A program made the position numbers and the translations under genes. The notes below the pieces were generated by a model. The model was given only the letters and a program-made list of their open reading frames with translations, did no database searches and had not been told where the DNA came from. Shown here in pieces: positions 11,606 through 22,684 of a DNA stretch of 64,000 bases. Origin of the DNA: Pyronema omphalodes (taxonomy: Eukaryota > Ascomycota > Pezizomycetes > Pezizales > Pyronemataceae); assembly GCA_024516155.1 (NCBI GenBank), contig JAJJXM010000036.1, positions 186,001 through 250,000 of the forward strand. Direction: 5' to 3'. How positions within the stretch are numbered: position 1 is the first letter of the stretch; the number at the start of each line of letters is the position of its first letter.

Positions 11606-14600
11606 ATGTCGTTCTCAAACAACAATCGGCATTCCATCTATTCGGCGACTTCGTCCGCGCCATATGGCAACCAAATGTCGAGTCAGCCAGGGACTTTAAC
11701 TACTTCTAATCTTCTTTCAGCTCTTCATAATGCATACCAATCAGGCAGTGTCTACTCTCTGGATTCGGCTACGAGTGTGGTTGTGAATTCCGGGGATGGC
11801 AGAGGTTCCGGCCAATTTCAAGGAGTGTTTGATGAGGAGCTAGGAATGAGAGCATGGGAACATGCTCGGCGCAGAGCTGAGGACCAGACAATTGTTCTTG
11901 CGTATGTTGATTTCTATACTCTGGGTACATCTCTTGCTTTGGGAGAGCTTCAGTGTCTCCATCGAGCAAGAAAATGATTTTCATCCACTAACGTGTGCAT
12001 ATCAGGTCACTCGGTTCGCCTTCGCCTTCGCTTCTCTCATCGATGCTGGCAACCCTTCCTTCCTCGCCAGATATTCTACACACATGCATTAACCTCATTT
12101 CCGCATTCACCAACTGCCTAACACCAGATGCCCCTTTCTCTGTTCCACGCCACAGAGGACTCGCAGTGTCAGCTCAGATTACTTTATCTGGTACTATTAG
12201 TGGTGCCCATATCTCGCTTTCGGATGCAGGTCTTGACACAGAGAATGGTCTCCTCCATATCCCTACCCAACAGGGATACCGAGCATTCGACGTATTTTAC
12301 TACCTTCTTTCAAATGTCTCAACACCTGCGGAGAGACAGGGACTCGGGCTACAGAGCCCAGAAACTTATACTTTACTCTCCCGCAGCAATACCTACACTC
12401 TGCCAAGCTATCTCCCCACTGCCGACGATTCGGCAGCTGCCGAAGACTGGAGAGCCAACTTGAGAGCCATCGGAATCAAGGGCCCTGCCCTCCGTGGTCT
12501 TCTTTCCGTTTTGGCTGGTCTCTTAAAGCTTGGAAACTCCGTCGGGTTACTGGTTGACGAGGAAATCGTTGAGGAGGTCTGCGAGGATGTGTCAACTCTT
12601 CTTGGCATGGAGGCGGAAGCTCTTTCAAAGAAAATGAGTGATACCGACCGAGAACTTTTTATCGCTACCGTATATGAACTCGTTGTTGAATGGATTATTG
12701 CGAAATCCAATGAGGCCATTGCATCCGACTTTGCTGCGAGAAGAGATGCCGACTCCAATGTCGGTGACAGCCAAGAAGGCGACACTATTCAAATTACCGT
12801 ATTAGACTTACCCAACGAAAAGATGGCAAGAGCTGTGTGTCTCAAGGGTGTATTCGATGACGAGAGCGGACTTAACATAGAGATGAAGTCCGACGGTGTT
12901 GATATGCCAAGTGTCAGCAGCACCATTGTTCGGGAGATGAAGAGTGCCTGGACCGAGGCTGAGAGCGCTAGCTTGGTCGGTATGGGTCGGGAAAGAGAGT
13001 ACGAAAATGACCGTAAGGAGCAAATCATCGAGAAGGGTGGTCGGGAAGTTGAAGATGGTGGATTTCTCAAAGAAGTTTTATTCCCTCAAGAACACGGCCG
13101 GCCATCTGCATCGGTTCGAGTTGATGTGTCTCAACTTTTAGCCGCAAGCAGAGCCTGGTACCATCTCAGCCTCTCCCCTACGGAAAACACAGGTGCGGAA
13201 GGCTCGCGCTCCCCCGGACAGTGGACCGCAGCTGCCGTGAGTCGTCAGCTACGCACCTGGAGGTTGCCCGAGTGGGGTAACCGTCGCAACAAGCAGTTGG
13301 ACTTTACCGCGGATTTCGACTTTGACGAGTTTGAGCTACGATACAATGTTCTCGGATGCGCTGGAGGACGCGATGGTGTCGAGAGCTGGGTATTGGAGAG
13401 AGGTTGGAGTAATGGAGAGGTTGTCATTGGTAATGAGCGTGTGTGGATGAGGGAGCCCTGTTGGTGGGAAGCTGAAAATATGCTCGACATCAAACAGCCC
13501 GGTGTACCCGCTGGTATGATGGGTATGGGTATGGGAGGCATGGGCATGCAAGCCATGGACACAGGATACACCCAGAATAATAATGGCAGTGGCTATTTCC
13601 CACCGATGGGTGGTATGGGTGGCCAGGGCTTTGACCAGACGGTATCCAGAGACCAACTCCTTCAGCAGCAACATACACCACTAGCCAGCGATTATAACGA
13701 GCAGAACCCTAGCCATATGAAGCAGTTTGAAGCCGGTCACTTCACCAAAGAAGGTGATGCCGAATTGGGCAGTGGGCAGAAAATCGAGGAGCGTGAAGTT
13801 ACAACTTCTCGAAAGCTTTGGGCTGGATTTGTCTGGGCATGCACTTTTTGGATCCCAAGTTTCGTATTGAGATATGTTGGACGTATGAAGCGACCAGATG
13901 TCCGTATGGCGTGGCGTGAGAAGGTTGTCCTTGTTTGGTTGATTTTCCTTTTGAACGCATTTGTTATTTTCTGGATTGCCATTTTTGCACGAATTTTGTG
14001 TCCCAATATTGATAAGGCATGGTCTCGCCAGGATGTCTCTCGGCATCTGGGAGAGAAGGATTATTGGGTTTCCATTCATGGTAATGTTTATGATTTGAGT
14101 CAGTATCCCCTTCCTCTACAAAAGATGTTGTACTAACTATCATAGCTAAATTCTGGAGAATTGACCATACCAACGGATACGGTGGAGGCTTGTGGAGTAG
14201 GGAAAACATGATGAAGTATCCTGGAAAGGATCTGAGTCCCTACTTTCCTCCTCTTCTTTACCTTGGATGCCCTGGACTTGTCAAACAATCGAATAACTTT
14301 GCCTTGATGTACAACGACACGAATGCGGCTACGGAATTTAGTGAAGCCTCCCACGTATCAGGAATGAATGCACTTAATAGGGCTGGTCCGTTGGGTAACC
14401 CGGACTGGTATGCAACAAAATTCCTCCCGAGAATGAAGGAGTACTGGAAGGGTGATTTGGTTTGGCCAAAAGCAGAAATCGCCAAAAATGGTGAAGATGG
14501 ATGGAACAAGTGGGCCATCATCGACAACGAAGTCTTTGATCTCACCGACTACATGTACACCGTTAGTTTCTTCTCGAACAACCCCGAACGCGACTTTTTG

Positions 14601-17084
14601 GATCCCGAAGTCAAAAACCTCATCCTCCAAAACCCTGGACAAGATATCTCGAAGCTTTGGCATTCCAGCACAAAGATGAACGCTACCAGTCGTGCAGTGA
14701 ACATGCGATGCTTGAGGAATGTCTTCAAGGTCGGTATTGTGGACTTCAGATTTGGACCTCGATGCCAGGCCAACGGATATATTCTTCTCTCTTTTGCTGC
14801 CGTCATGTGTTCCGTTATCTTGGTCAAATTCTTGGCAGCACTCCAACTTGGTACCAAGAGACGCCCGGCCCAGCAGGACAAGTTTGTCATTTGTCAAATT
14901 CCCGCATACACCGAAGGAGAAGATCAGCTCCGTAAGGCTATGGACTCCTTGACTGCCCTTAACTACGACAACAAGCGGAAACTTTTGTTCATCGTCTGTG
15001 ACGGAATGGTCGTTGGAGGTGGAAACGACAGTCCCACGCCTAACATCGTATTGGAAATTCTTGGTGTCGACCCCAAGATTGACCCTCCTGCGCTGCCTTT
15101 CAAGAGTGTTGGTGAAGGAAGTGCTCAGCTCAACTATGGAAAAGTCTACTCCGGTCTCTACGAATTCGAGGGATGCGTCGTACCGTACATTGTCTGTGTC
15201 AAGGTTGGAAAGCCCTCTGAGAAGAGCAAGCCTGGAAACAGAGGAAAGCGTGACTCTCAGATTCTCGTCTTGGAATTCCTCAACCGTGTTCACCACCGCT
15301 CTCCCATGTCTCCTCTCCAGCTTGAGATGTTCCATCAGATCAACAACATCATTGGTGTTGACCCTGAGCTGTACGAATACATTCTCATGGTTGACGCTGA
15401 TACCAGTGTCAAGGAAGACTCTTTGAACCGTCTTGTTGCTGCCTGTGCTCAGGATTCCAAGATTGTTGGTATCTGTGGTGAGACCAGTCTTGAAAACGAG
15501 GAGCGTTCTTGGTGGACCATGATTCAGGTTTACGAGTACTACATTTCTCATCACTTGTCCAAGTCTTTCGAGAGTTTGTTTGGATCCGTTACTTGTTTAC
15601 CTGGATGTTTCTGCATGTACCGTCTGAGAACTGCCGACAAGGGACGCCCTCTCATTATCGCAGACAAGGTTATTAATGAGTACTCTGACGGTATTGTCGA
15701 CACTTTGCACAAGAAGAATCTGTTGTCTCTTGGAGAGGATCGTTACCTTACCACCCTCATGACCAAGCACTTTCCCCAGATGAGCTTCAAGTTTATTCCT
15801 GACGCCTATGCTATGACTGCTGCCCCTGAGAGTTGGAGCGTTTTGCTTTCTCAGAGACGTCGTTGGATTAACTCGACTATTCACAACTTGGCTGAGCTCA
15901 TGTTCCTTGAGGAGATGTGTGGTTTCTGTTTGTTCTCGATGAGATTTGTCGTCTTCCTTGATCTTATGGGTAAGTTTGGTCGTTTTCATAACTTTTGTGA
16001 TTTACTAATAGAATTTTAGGTACTATCATTCTTCCCGCTACTTGTGTCTACCTTGGTTACATGATTTACCTCATTGCGACCAAGTCCGGACCTATGCCAT
16101 GGATTTCAATCGCTATGATTGGAGGTGTTTACGGATTGCAAGCTACTATCTTCATCGTCAAACGCCAGTGGCAACACGTTGGTTGGATGATCATCTACAT
16201 CATGGCCTTCCCGATTTACTCCTTTATCCTTCCCATCTACTCCTTCTGGGCTCAAGACGATTTCTCTTGGGGAAGCACACGTATCGTCGTCGGAGAATCC
16301 GGAGGAAAGAAAGTTGTCGCCACCACTGATGAAGGATTCGACCCCAAGTCCATTCCCCTTCAAACCTGGGATGACTATGCGGCACAAAACAGACTTCCTG
16401 GACGTCGCAACGGAGCTGGTGAGAAATTCCAGGATGGACCCTACGCTGACAACGGTTACGAAATGGATGAAGTCGGATCCGTCTACTCCTCCGTCAAGCC
16501 TGCTAGCACTATCTTGACGGGTCTTCCGAATATGGGCGGAAACCCCTACATGCCACCTCGTTCCCCTGCTCCTTTTGCAAACCGTCAATCCTCCTACTCT
16601 GCCTACACCGGTGTCACCGGTCTTGGAAACGACCATTCTAACCAGAGACTCATGTCGATGGGTGGAATGAGCACGGGAGACTACTGGCAGGATGGTGGCC
16701 ACCGTAGTACCGGTATGCCTAGCACGGATAATTTATTAGGTCCCAACACACCACCGTTGAGAGCTCACTCTACTACCCCCTACGGTGGTATGTCGAGACC
16801 TGTTAGTCAGATTGATTTTATGAGAGGAAATGAAGGACCGGGTGATCATGAGATTGTGGAGGCGATTAGAGCGGTTTTGGCTACTGTGGATTTGGAGACG
16901 GTGACAAAGAAACAAGGTATGTGATTTGGTGATGCGAAGATGAGGGGATAGAAGATGAGGGGATAAAAGGCTAATAATGCATATAGTCCGCGCACAAGTC
17001 GAACAGAGACTCAACACTGAATGTCATGGTGAACGTCGTAATTTCTTGGATAAGGCTATTGATGCAGAGTTGGCGAATATGTAA
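11606..17084 (+). CDS. class VII chitin synthase with P-loop-less myosin-like domain
   Basis: Partner of the class V enzyme in polarised cell-wall synthesis. Exons read as 11606-11901, 12006-14098, 14146-15969, 16020-16916 and 16987-17084, giving 1735 aa; intron 2 carries a perfect TACTAAC. The first ~600 residues form a shortened myosin-like domain with no GESGSGKT P-loop, as known for class VII. A Gly/Met-rich linker, membrane spans and a cytochrome-b5-like segment (HGNVYDLTKFWRID) follow. The catalytic domain has EDRYLTTLM and QRRRW near residue 1365, then C-terminal membrane spans and a DEK-type domain ending DAELANM. The ATG at 11606 is the first in frame. Only the class V enzyme keeps the nucleotide-binding motif, so ATP-dependent motor behaviour is not expected here. 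A decayed copy of its 3' part lies at 44405-44765. Confidence 0.94.
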
Positions 17085-18660
17085 GTCGGCTTCTGCACGG
17101 TTGGGAATGTCGTAACTCGGGGATGATGGGACGAGGGATGAGTGATGGATTTATCAACGTCATATGAATGACAAGGGTGTGGAGGTGCGGGGTGCGGGGT
17201 GCGGGGGTGCTATGGACGGATCAGAGAACGGTATATGGATAGAAAGAAAGTTTTCTGTTTTTCTTTTTATGTTTGTTTTTTTTTTATAACTTTTCTCTTT
17301 TGTTTAATTTTTTCTGTTTCTTTTTCTTTTTTTTTTTTTTCTTTTTTCTTTTTTCTTTATATTTACGATTTTTGCGAAATCATCATAATATCCAAATACT
17401 ATTACTGAACTATTGCTGGATTTGTTGCGATGCTTTTTCGCTTTTGTGGGGATTTTTTTTTTGCGGATTTTTGCTTGTGGGGTTTGGGGGGGAGGGGGGG
17501 AGGGGGGGGGGGGGGGGGTTTGGGGTTTAATTTATTGTTGTTATCTGTTTATTTTTGTTATTTTTGTTATTTTTGTTGCTTGTTGCGTTGCTTGTTGCTT
17601 GTTGCTTATGGCTTGCATCGGAAAATATTTGGGATATTGAGATTGAGATTGAAATTGAAATATCAGGAAGCGGGGAGCGGGAGTAAGAGGGGAATGGGAG
17701 GACGGCAAGTGGTTTATTGAGTTTATTATGAGCATTTGGTTGGATGTTGATGTTGATGTTTGTGTTTGTGTTTGGAAATATGTGTTTGTGTTTGTGTTGA
17801 TGTGTTGATGTGTTGTTTGTGTTGTTGATGTGTTTGGAAATATGTTTATGTTTGTGTTTGTGTTTGTGTTTGTGTTTGTGTTTGTGTTGATGTGTTTGTG
17901 TTGGGAATATGTGTTATTGATGTGTTTGTGTTTGTGTTATGCTATGTACCTCCGTATGTTCTGTATGTTCTGTATGTTATTTTGGAGTTTTTGAAAATAT
18001 ATATATCGTTACATTATCCTAAATTATCCTTTGACTTCCTTCACTTCCCTGCTTATCTCATCGTTTTGCGCCTTTATTACTTTACCGCTGCTTTACCGCT
18101 GCGCTTTCCGGTGAGGTTTCGAGTATGGGAATTTGGATTGGTTCTAGGTTCTGTTTAATTGCTAAATTGCTATAACAACATTGATTCGTAGGTGGGGGGT
18201 TTTTTGTATCTTGCTTTGTCTTTCTTCTTTTTTTACGGACTGTTATAGCCTGATAGTCTTTTTTTACCGACTGCAATGATCTGAAAGATTTAATGAAGAC
18301 GTACAGAAGCCTAACCAGAATCAAATCACAGGAGTTATAAACCCCTTATTAAAAATCACCAGGGACTCGGAAAAGGTCTATGAAGCAGAGTTGAAATGTA
18401 TGTTCAATTTTGAACTTTTGTAGGGCTGTAAAAGTGACTACAGCGTTGCATATAGCATATAACGACAAAACCACCAAAAAAACAAAGAAGAAAACTAACA
18501 AAGATGCATAACAAAATCTAAACAAATATATGAAAAAATCTAAACCCATGCACTAGCTATATTTATCATTATAAAAAGCAGTCCACAACAATGTCTAGAA
18601 GATACTTCGACTTGAAATGAAAGAAATAAACCCAACAAAAGAAAGGAAGATCCAATACTA
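17085..18660. other. intergenic region with low-complexity tracts and a TG-rich minisatellite
   Basis: No gene is recognised. It holds T runs (17270-17360), G runs (17487-17518), a long degenerate (TGTTTG)n/TGATGT array at about 17731-17940, and the 3' flank of the truncated exonuclease copy. That 3' flank resembles the flank after the intact exonuclease genes near 20750-20930 and 44190-44320. Confidence 0.6.
17731..17940. repeat. degenerate TGTTTG / TGATGT minisatellite
   Basis: More than 200 bp made almost only of TGTTTG, TGTGTT and TTGATG units interrupted by GGAAATA. Confidence 0.8.
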
Positions 18661-19534
18661 TCATCTTTCTAGTCCAACAACCGTCGACAGCTCTACGAAA
18701 TCGTGAAGGTGATGTTCACCCAGTTTTTGCGGTAAAGAAGTCCACGACGGAGATCCAGAGTCTTGAACAACTTTATCCAACAGCTCCAAGGAAAGGGATT
18801 GCACACTGTGCTTCTTTCCTGTGATGCGTGGAATCGTTAAAGCAGTGTCAATGACTCGTCGATGAATTAGCCGGAGCTGATACAAATCATTATGGAGCGC
18901 ATGCCCAATAATGATTGTTTCGGAGCCGATCAGGTCAAGGAGTTGCTGACGGGCTTCCTGCCATCCATCGAGGAATTTGTTCTCTGCCTCCAGCGAAGAA
19001 GCCATACTCCCACTCACACCAGAAAACTGGGTCCTCCAGTCCAGAATCTCAGTCGATGGCTTGACGAACTCGTGAATAAGAGTTTCGCCGGTGAAGAAGT
19101 CCACGACAGAGACCCAGATGAGCTCGTTCCGATTGAAGTGGGACCCACCCATCTCACAATCGAGAACTACCGCTTTACGCTTGGATGACTCAGCAATCGG
19201 TAGTGATATCTTGAGGAACTCAAAGTTAGCAGCAAGTGCATCCATTTCTGCCAATTCGTTCTCTTCCAACGGGGGACAACCACCAGACTTGCTCTTGGAT
19301 TTGCGGTTCGGAACTTCAATAAGTCTACAGCATGTCCAGTGGTACTCCATCGTTTTGGTTGCCTCGTTGAGAATCCCCTGCCGACTCCACGGATGCATTG
19401 AGAACCCTCGGATTTAGTCTCTCCTCCACCCTCACCGTTTCAATCTCCAGTTTCATTATGGGTAAAACTGACTCCTCGTTGTTGTTTCCTTCGGTAGGAA
19501 ACCAAACATTGGTGGTCCCAACTGCCAAATTCAT
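18661..19534 (-). pseudogene. rearranged REX-type exonuclease copy with chimeric tail
   Basis: Read on the minus strand. It starts inside the N-terminal linker (...VGTTNVWFPTEGNN, about 19527 downward). It then jumps by internal deletion straight to the CSMHP half of the zinc motif, losing the intron and the first CxxC, and the frame changes across the junction. From about 19398 one frame of 245 residues is open: zinc-motif remainder with WTCC, exonuclease motif VLDCEMGG, then GHALHNDL. It stops being homologous just before the last catalytic motif (HDCLED). The final ~30 residues (18661-18755) instead derive from the gene's own VSVVDFFTGET coding segment read in another frame. Without the last His/Asp pair it should be catalytically dead. 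A coding role cannot be excluded but is unlikely. Confidence 0.8.
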
Positions 19535-20326
19535 TATGGAGCGCATGCCCAATAATGATTGTTTCGGAGTCGATCAGGTCGAGGAGTTGCTGACGGGCTT
19601 GCTGCCATCCATCGAGGAATTTGTTCTCTGCCTCCAGCGAAGAAGCCATATACTCCCACTCACACCAGAAAACTGGGTCCTCCAGTCCAGAATCTCAGTC
19701 GATGGCTTGACGAACTCGTGAATAAGAGTTTCGCCGGTGAAGAAGTCCACGACAGAGACCCAGATGAGCTCGTTCCGATTGAAGTGGGACCCACCCATCT
19801 CACAATCGAGAACTACCGCTTTACGCTTGGATGACCCAGCAATTGGTAGTGGTGTCTCGAGGAATCCAAAGTTAGTGGCAGGTGCAGCCATGTCTGCTAA
19901 TTCGTCTTCTTCCAACGGGTGACAACGACCAGACTTCTTAAATTGCGGCTCAGGACTTTGATAAGTCCACAGCATGTCCAGTGGTACTCCATCATTTTGA
20001 TTGACTCGTTGAGAATCTCCTGCTGTCTCCACGGATGCATTGAGAACCCTCAGATTTAGTCTCTCCTCCACCCTCACCGTTTCAATCTCCAGTTTCATTA
20101 TGGGTGAAACTGACTCCTCGTGGTTGTTTTCTTCGGTAGAAAACCAAACATTGGTGGTCCCAACTGCCAAATCGTCCCGAAGGCTACAGATAAAGTTTCT
20201 GTGTCTAAGAGGAAAAGTCATGGTGGTGATAGGTATTTTTTGGGTAAAGGGCTCGAATAATAGAGAGGAAATAAAATAACTTTCGTAAGCGTTCGGGAAT
20301 TGCATGGGCACGATGTGATCTGCAAC
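19535..20326 (-). pseudogene. REX-type exonuclease copy with internal deletion and 2-bp frameshift
   Basis: It begins with the conserved 5' leader and the ATG of the family (MTFPLRHRNF, near 20222) and keeps the linker. The same internal deletion as the neighbouring copy then joins the linker to the second half of the zinc motif in a wrong frame. A further small deletion (about 19945) restores the frame, so the exonuclease motif VLDCEMGG and TQFSGVSG are read again. An extra AT pair (near 19647-19651, absent from the neighbour at about 19004) then shifts the frame. Sequence continues to GHALHN and ends at a junction with the next copy near 19530, where the coding motif HNDL meets DDLAVG of the following unit at a shared GATTTG-like word. 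No intact active site remains. Confidence 0.82.
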
Positions 20327-20745
20327 GGATGGCAACCACCACACTTGCGCTTAGATTTGCGGCTCAGGACTTTGATAAGTCCACAGCATGTCCAGTGGCG
20401 CTGCATCGTTTTGGTTGCCTCGTTGAGAATCCCCTGCCGACTCCCCGGACGCATCGAGCAGTTCGGCGTCTTACGGGTCCCTATCATTTTGTTAAATCAT
20501 AGCCAATTAAGGAGACAGCGGAAGATATTCATACCTTTGCAGACATAACACTTCTGCAGTTTCTCAACCGCCTCCAGTGTAAGGCGCTGCAAAGTATACC
20601 CTGCGCCACACAAATCTGATGCCTCGTGGCACAACTTTTCTTAGGTATTGTATATCCGTACACACAAATCTGGAGGGACCATCGCCCAGGTCTCCGGATT
20701 TAAAGTGTAGCCAAGTTGAGCTTTCCTGTAGTGACATAATCACAT
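20327..20745 (-). pseudogene. fragment of a REX-type exonuclease gene (exon 1 end, intron, zinc motif)
   Basis: The remnant covers STWLHFKSGD-like sequence (about 20727) through the CYVCKG donor site at about 20540. The ~54-bp intron follows, then GTRKTPNCSMRPGSRQ...HWTCCGLI, stopping at CHPL near 20330. There it is fused to the 5' leader of the next copy. The exon 1 part is frameshifted relative to the intact gene at 42738-44180. No exonuclease domain follows, so it is a dead fragment. Confidence 0.78.
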
Positions 20746-20956
20746 AAGATAACAAAAAAACAAAAATAGCAAATAACAAGACAACAAATATGCACAACAA
20801 AATCTCAACAAATGCACCATTTTTATCTAAACAAAAAGCATTCCACGATAACACCCGGAAGATAGCCGCAGTTCAAATATCATAAACAAAGAAAAGACAA
20901 TAAAAGAGAAGCTTATACTATATTCTTCATCGTCCAAATAAAAGAACCGTAAATAC

Positions 20957-22684
20957 TCATTCAGAGCTTGCTTGTTCCAAACGAGTACATTCAGCGACAA
21001 TATCTCGGGGTTTCAAACCAGTTTCTAAAAGCTGCTCCAGTAATCCCCGCTGCTCAGAGGTCCACTGATCACTAGGAACAGTATTTCCCAGCAATTCCTG
21101 TTTTAAAGTGGCCAAGTTTGCCTTTCTGACAGCAGCCGCAGCGTTAATTTCCGCAAACTGTTTTTGACTCTGGATAGTTCGTTCTAGGACTTCATCTGGG
21201 TGACGTAAGCACCAGATTAGGAGTTCGCGGGCAGAAAGAGTGTCTTCCAGACAGTCATGACCGTGAGCGCTGTCCTGAACCACTTTGTCCAACAGCTCCA
21301 AGGAAAGACATTGCACGCTGTGCTTCTTTCCTATGATGCGTGGAATGGTTAGGGCAGTGTCAATCACTCGGTGATGAATAAGCCGAAGTTGATCCAAGTC
21401 ATTATTGAGGGCATGGCCAATAATGATTGTGTTCGAGTCAATATAGTTCAGGAGCTGCTCCCTGGCTTGCTGCCATCCCTCGAAAAATATATTTTGGGCC
21501 TCTAGGGAGGATGCCAGATTTTTGCTCACCCCAGAATACTGGGTCCTCCAGTCCAGAATCGGTGTTGAGGGCTTCACAAAATCGTGCATGAGAGTTTCGC
21601 CGGTATAAAAGTCGACGACTGAGACCCAGATAAGCTCACTCCGATTGAAGTGGGAGCCACCCATCTCACAATCCAGAACCACAGCTTTACGCTTTGGTGC
21701 TCCCACAATTGGGGATGGCGTCTCACGGAAATCATAGTGAGCGGCAAGTCCCTCCAGATCCTCCAATGTGTGCTCATCCAACAGATTGCATCCAGGCTTG
21801 CGCTTTGACTTTCGGTTTGGGACTTCAGTACTTCCACAGCAAGTCCACTGACGCTCCATAACCTTGGTTTCCTCGTTGAAATTCAGAACCTGTCTTCCTG
21901 GATGCATGGAGCAATCGGTGTTTCGAGTTCCTATCATTGGGTTAGCTTATAGCCAATCGAGCAGCCAGAAGAAGTCATTTATACCTGAGCAAACGTAGCA
22001 TCTCTGCAGTTTTGCAATCGCCTCTGGTGTAAGAGGATGCAAGGTATACTTCGCATCGTATAAATCCAACCCCTCATGACACAGTGTTTCTAAGATACGA
22101 TGTACCCGTGGACCTAGATCTTTAGGAATAATGGACCAGGTATGGTCCCGATATGTGAAATTATTCCAAGTGGAATCATATGGTAATGTCTTTATCATGG
22201 CGATAGCCTCCTTTGTCCTGGGATTGATCGTCTCCTCTAGCTTTTCGGTTTTCATCATCGGTTCCTTGTTGGTAGAAGTTGTCTTCTCGTCGTTGATTTC
22301 TTCGGTAGCCAACCAGATGTCAGCAATGTCGATTGCTGAATCATCTCCACAGTCAGCAACGTAGGTAACAACATCGGATGATTCACCAAATGACTCGTGG
22401 GACTCCGGACGCTTAGGGGAAGTGATTTCGTCGGAGCTCATGTTTCGGTTAGTTTGTGCGGCTGAATATTTCGGTACGGCGTTTCTCCCCAACTTCTTTC
22501 TGAAAGGTGCTCCAGAGGATGTTTTAGTGGTAGTCGAGGTTGTATTTTGGTGCTTTGTAGGTGACCTTGAGGAAGCGCGGTTGTGTCGATAGAGTGTGTC
22601 GTTAATCTCCAAATCAAGAATCGCAGTCGTGGTAGAATCCTCGTACGAATAGGTCATTATATGTTCAGTACGAGGGCGTATCAT
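20957..22684 (-). CDS. REX-type DEDDh RNA exonuclease with zinc-binding motif
   Basis: Intact two-exon gene, 22684-21985 and 21930-20957 (54-nt intron), 557 aa. Residues 1-180 are Ser/Thr/Glu-rich and unrecognised. A zinc-binding cluster straddles the intron: CYVC, then CSMH and WTCC. The 3'-5' exonuclease domain follows with motif I VLDCEMGG (D and E), motif II GHALNNDLDQL, the VIDTA strand and motif III HDCLEDTLSARELL (H-x4-D), that is DEDDh chemistry. Family knowledge: REX1/REX3/REX4-like enzymes trim rRNA, snRNA or tRNA 3' ends. The specific substrate is unknown here. It heads a decayed tandem array and has an intact relative at 42738-44180 with a shorter N-terminus. Upstream sequence 22780-22960 resembles that at 42550-42700, so the promoter was duplicated with the gene. 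Confidence 0.88.

Noticed and set aside
14358..15554. 398-codon open frame on the minus strand
   Set aside because: It lies antisense to the chitin synthase VII catalytic exon and mirrors its codon bias; no family resemblance.
18661..22684. A biosynthetic or fungal defence gene cluster
   Set aside because: All frames are copies of one exonuclease gene; there are no partner enzymes, regulators or transporters in the array.
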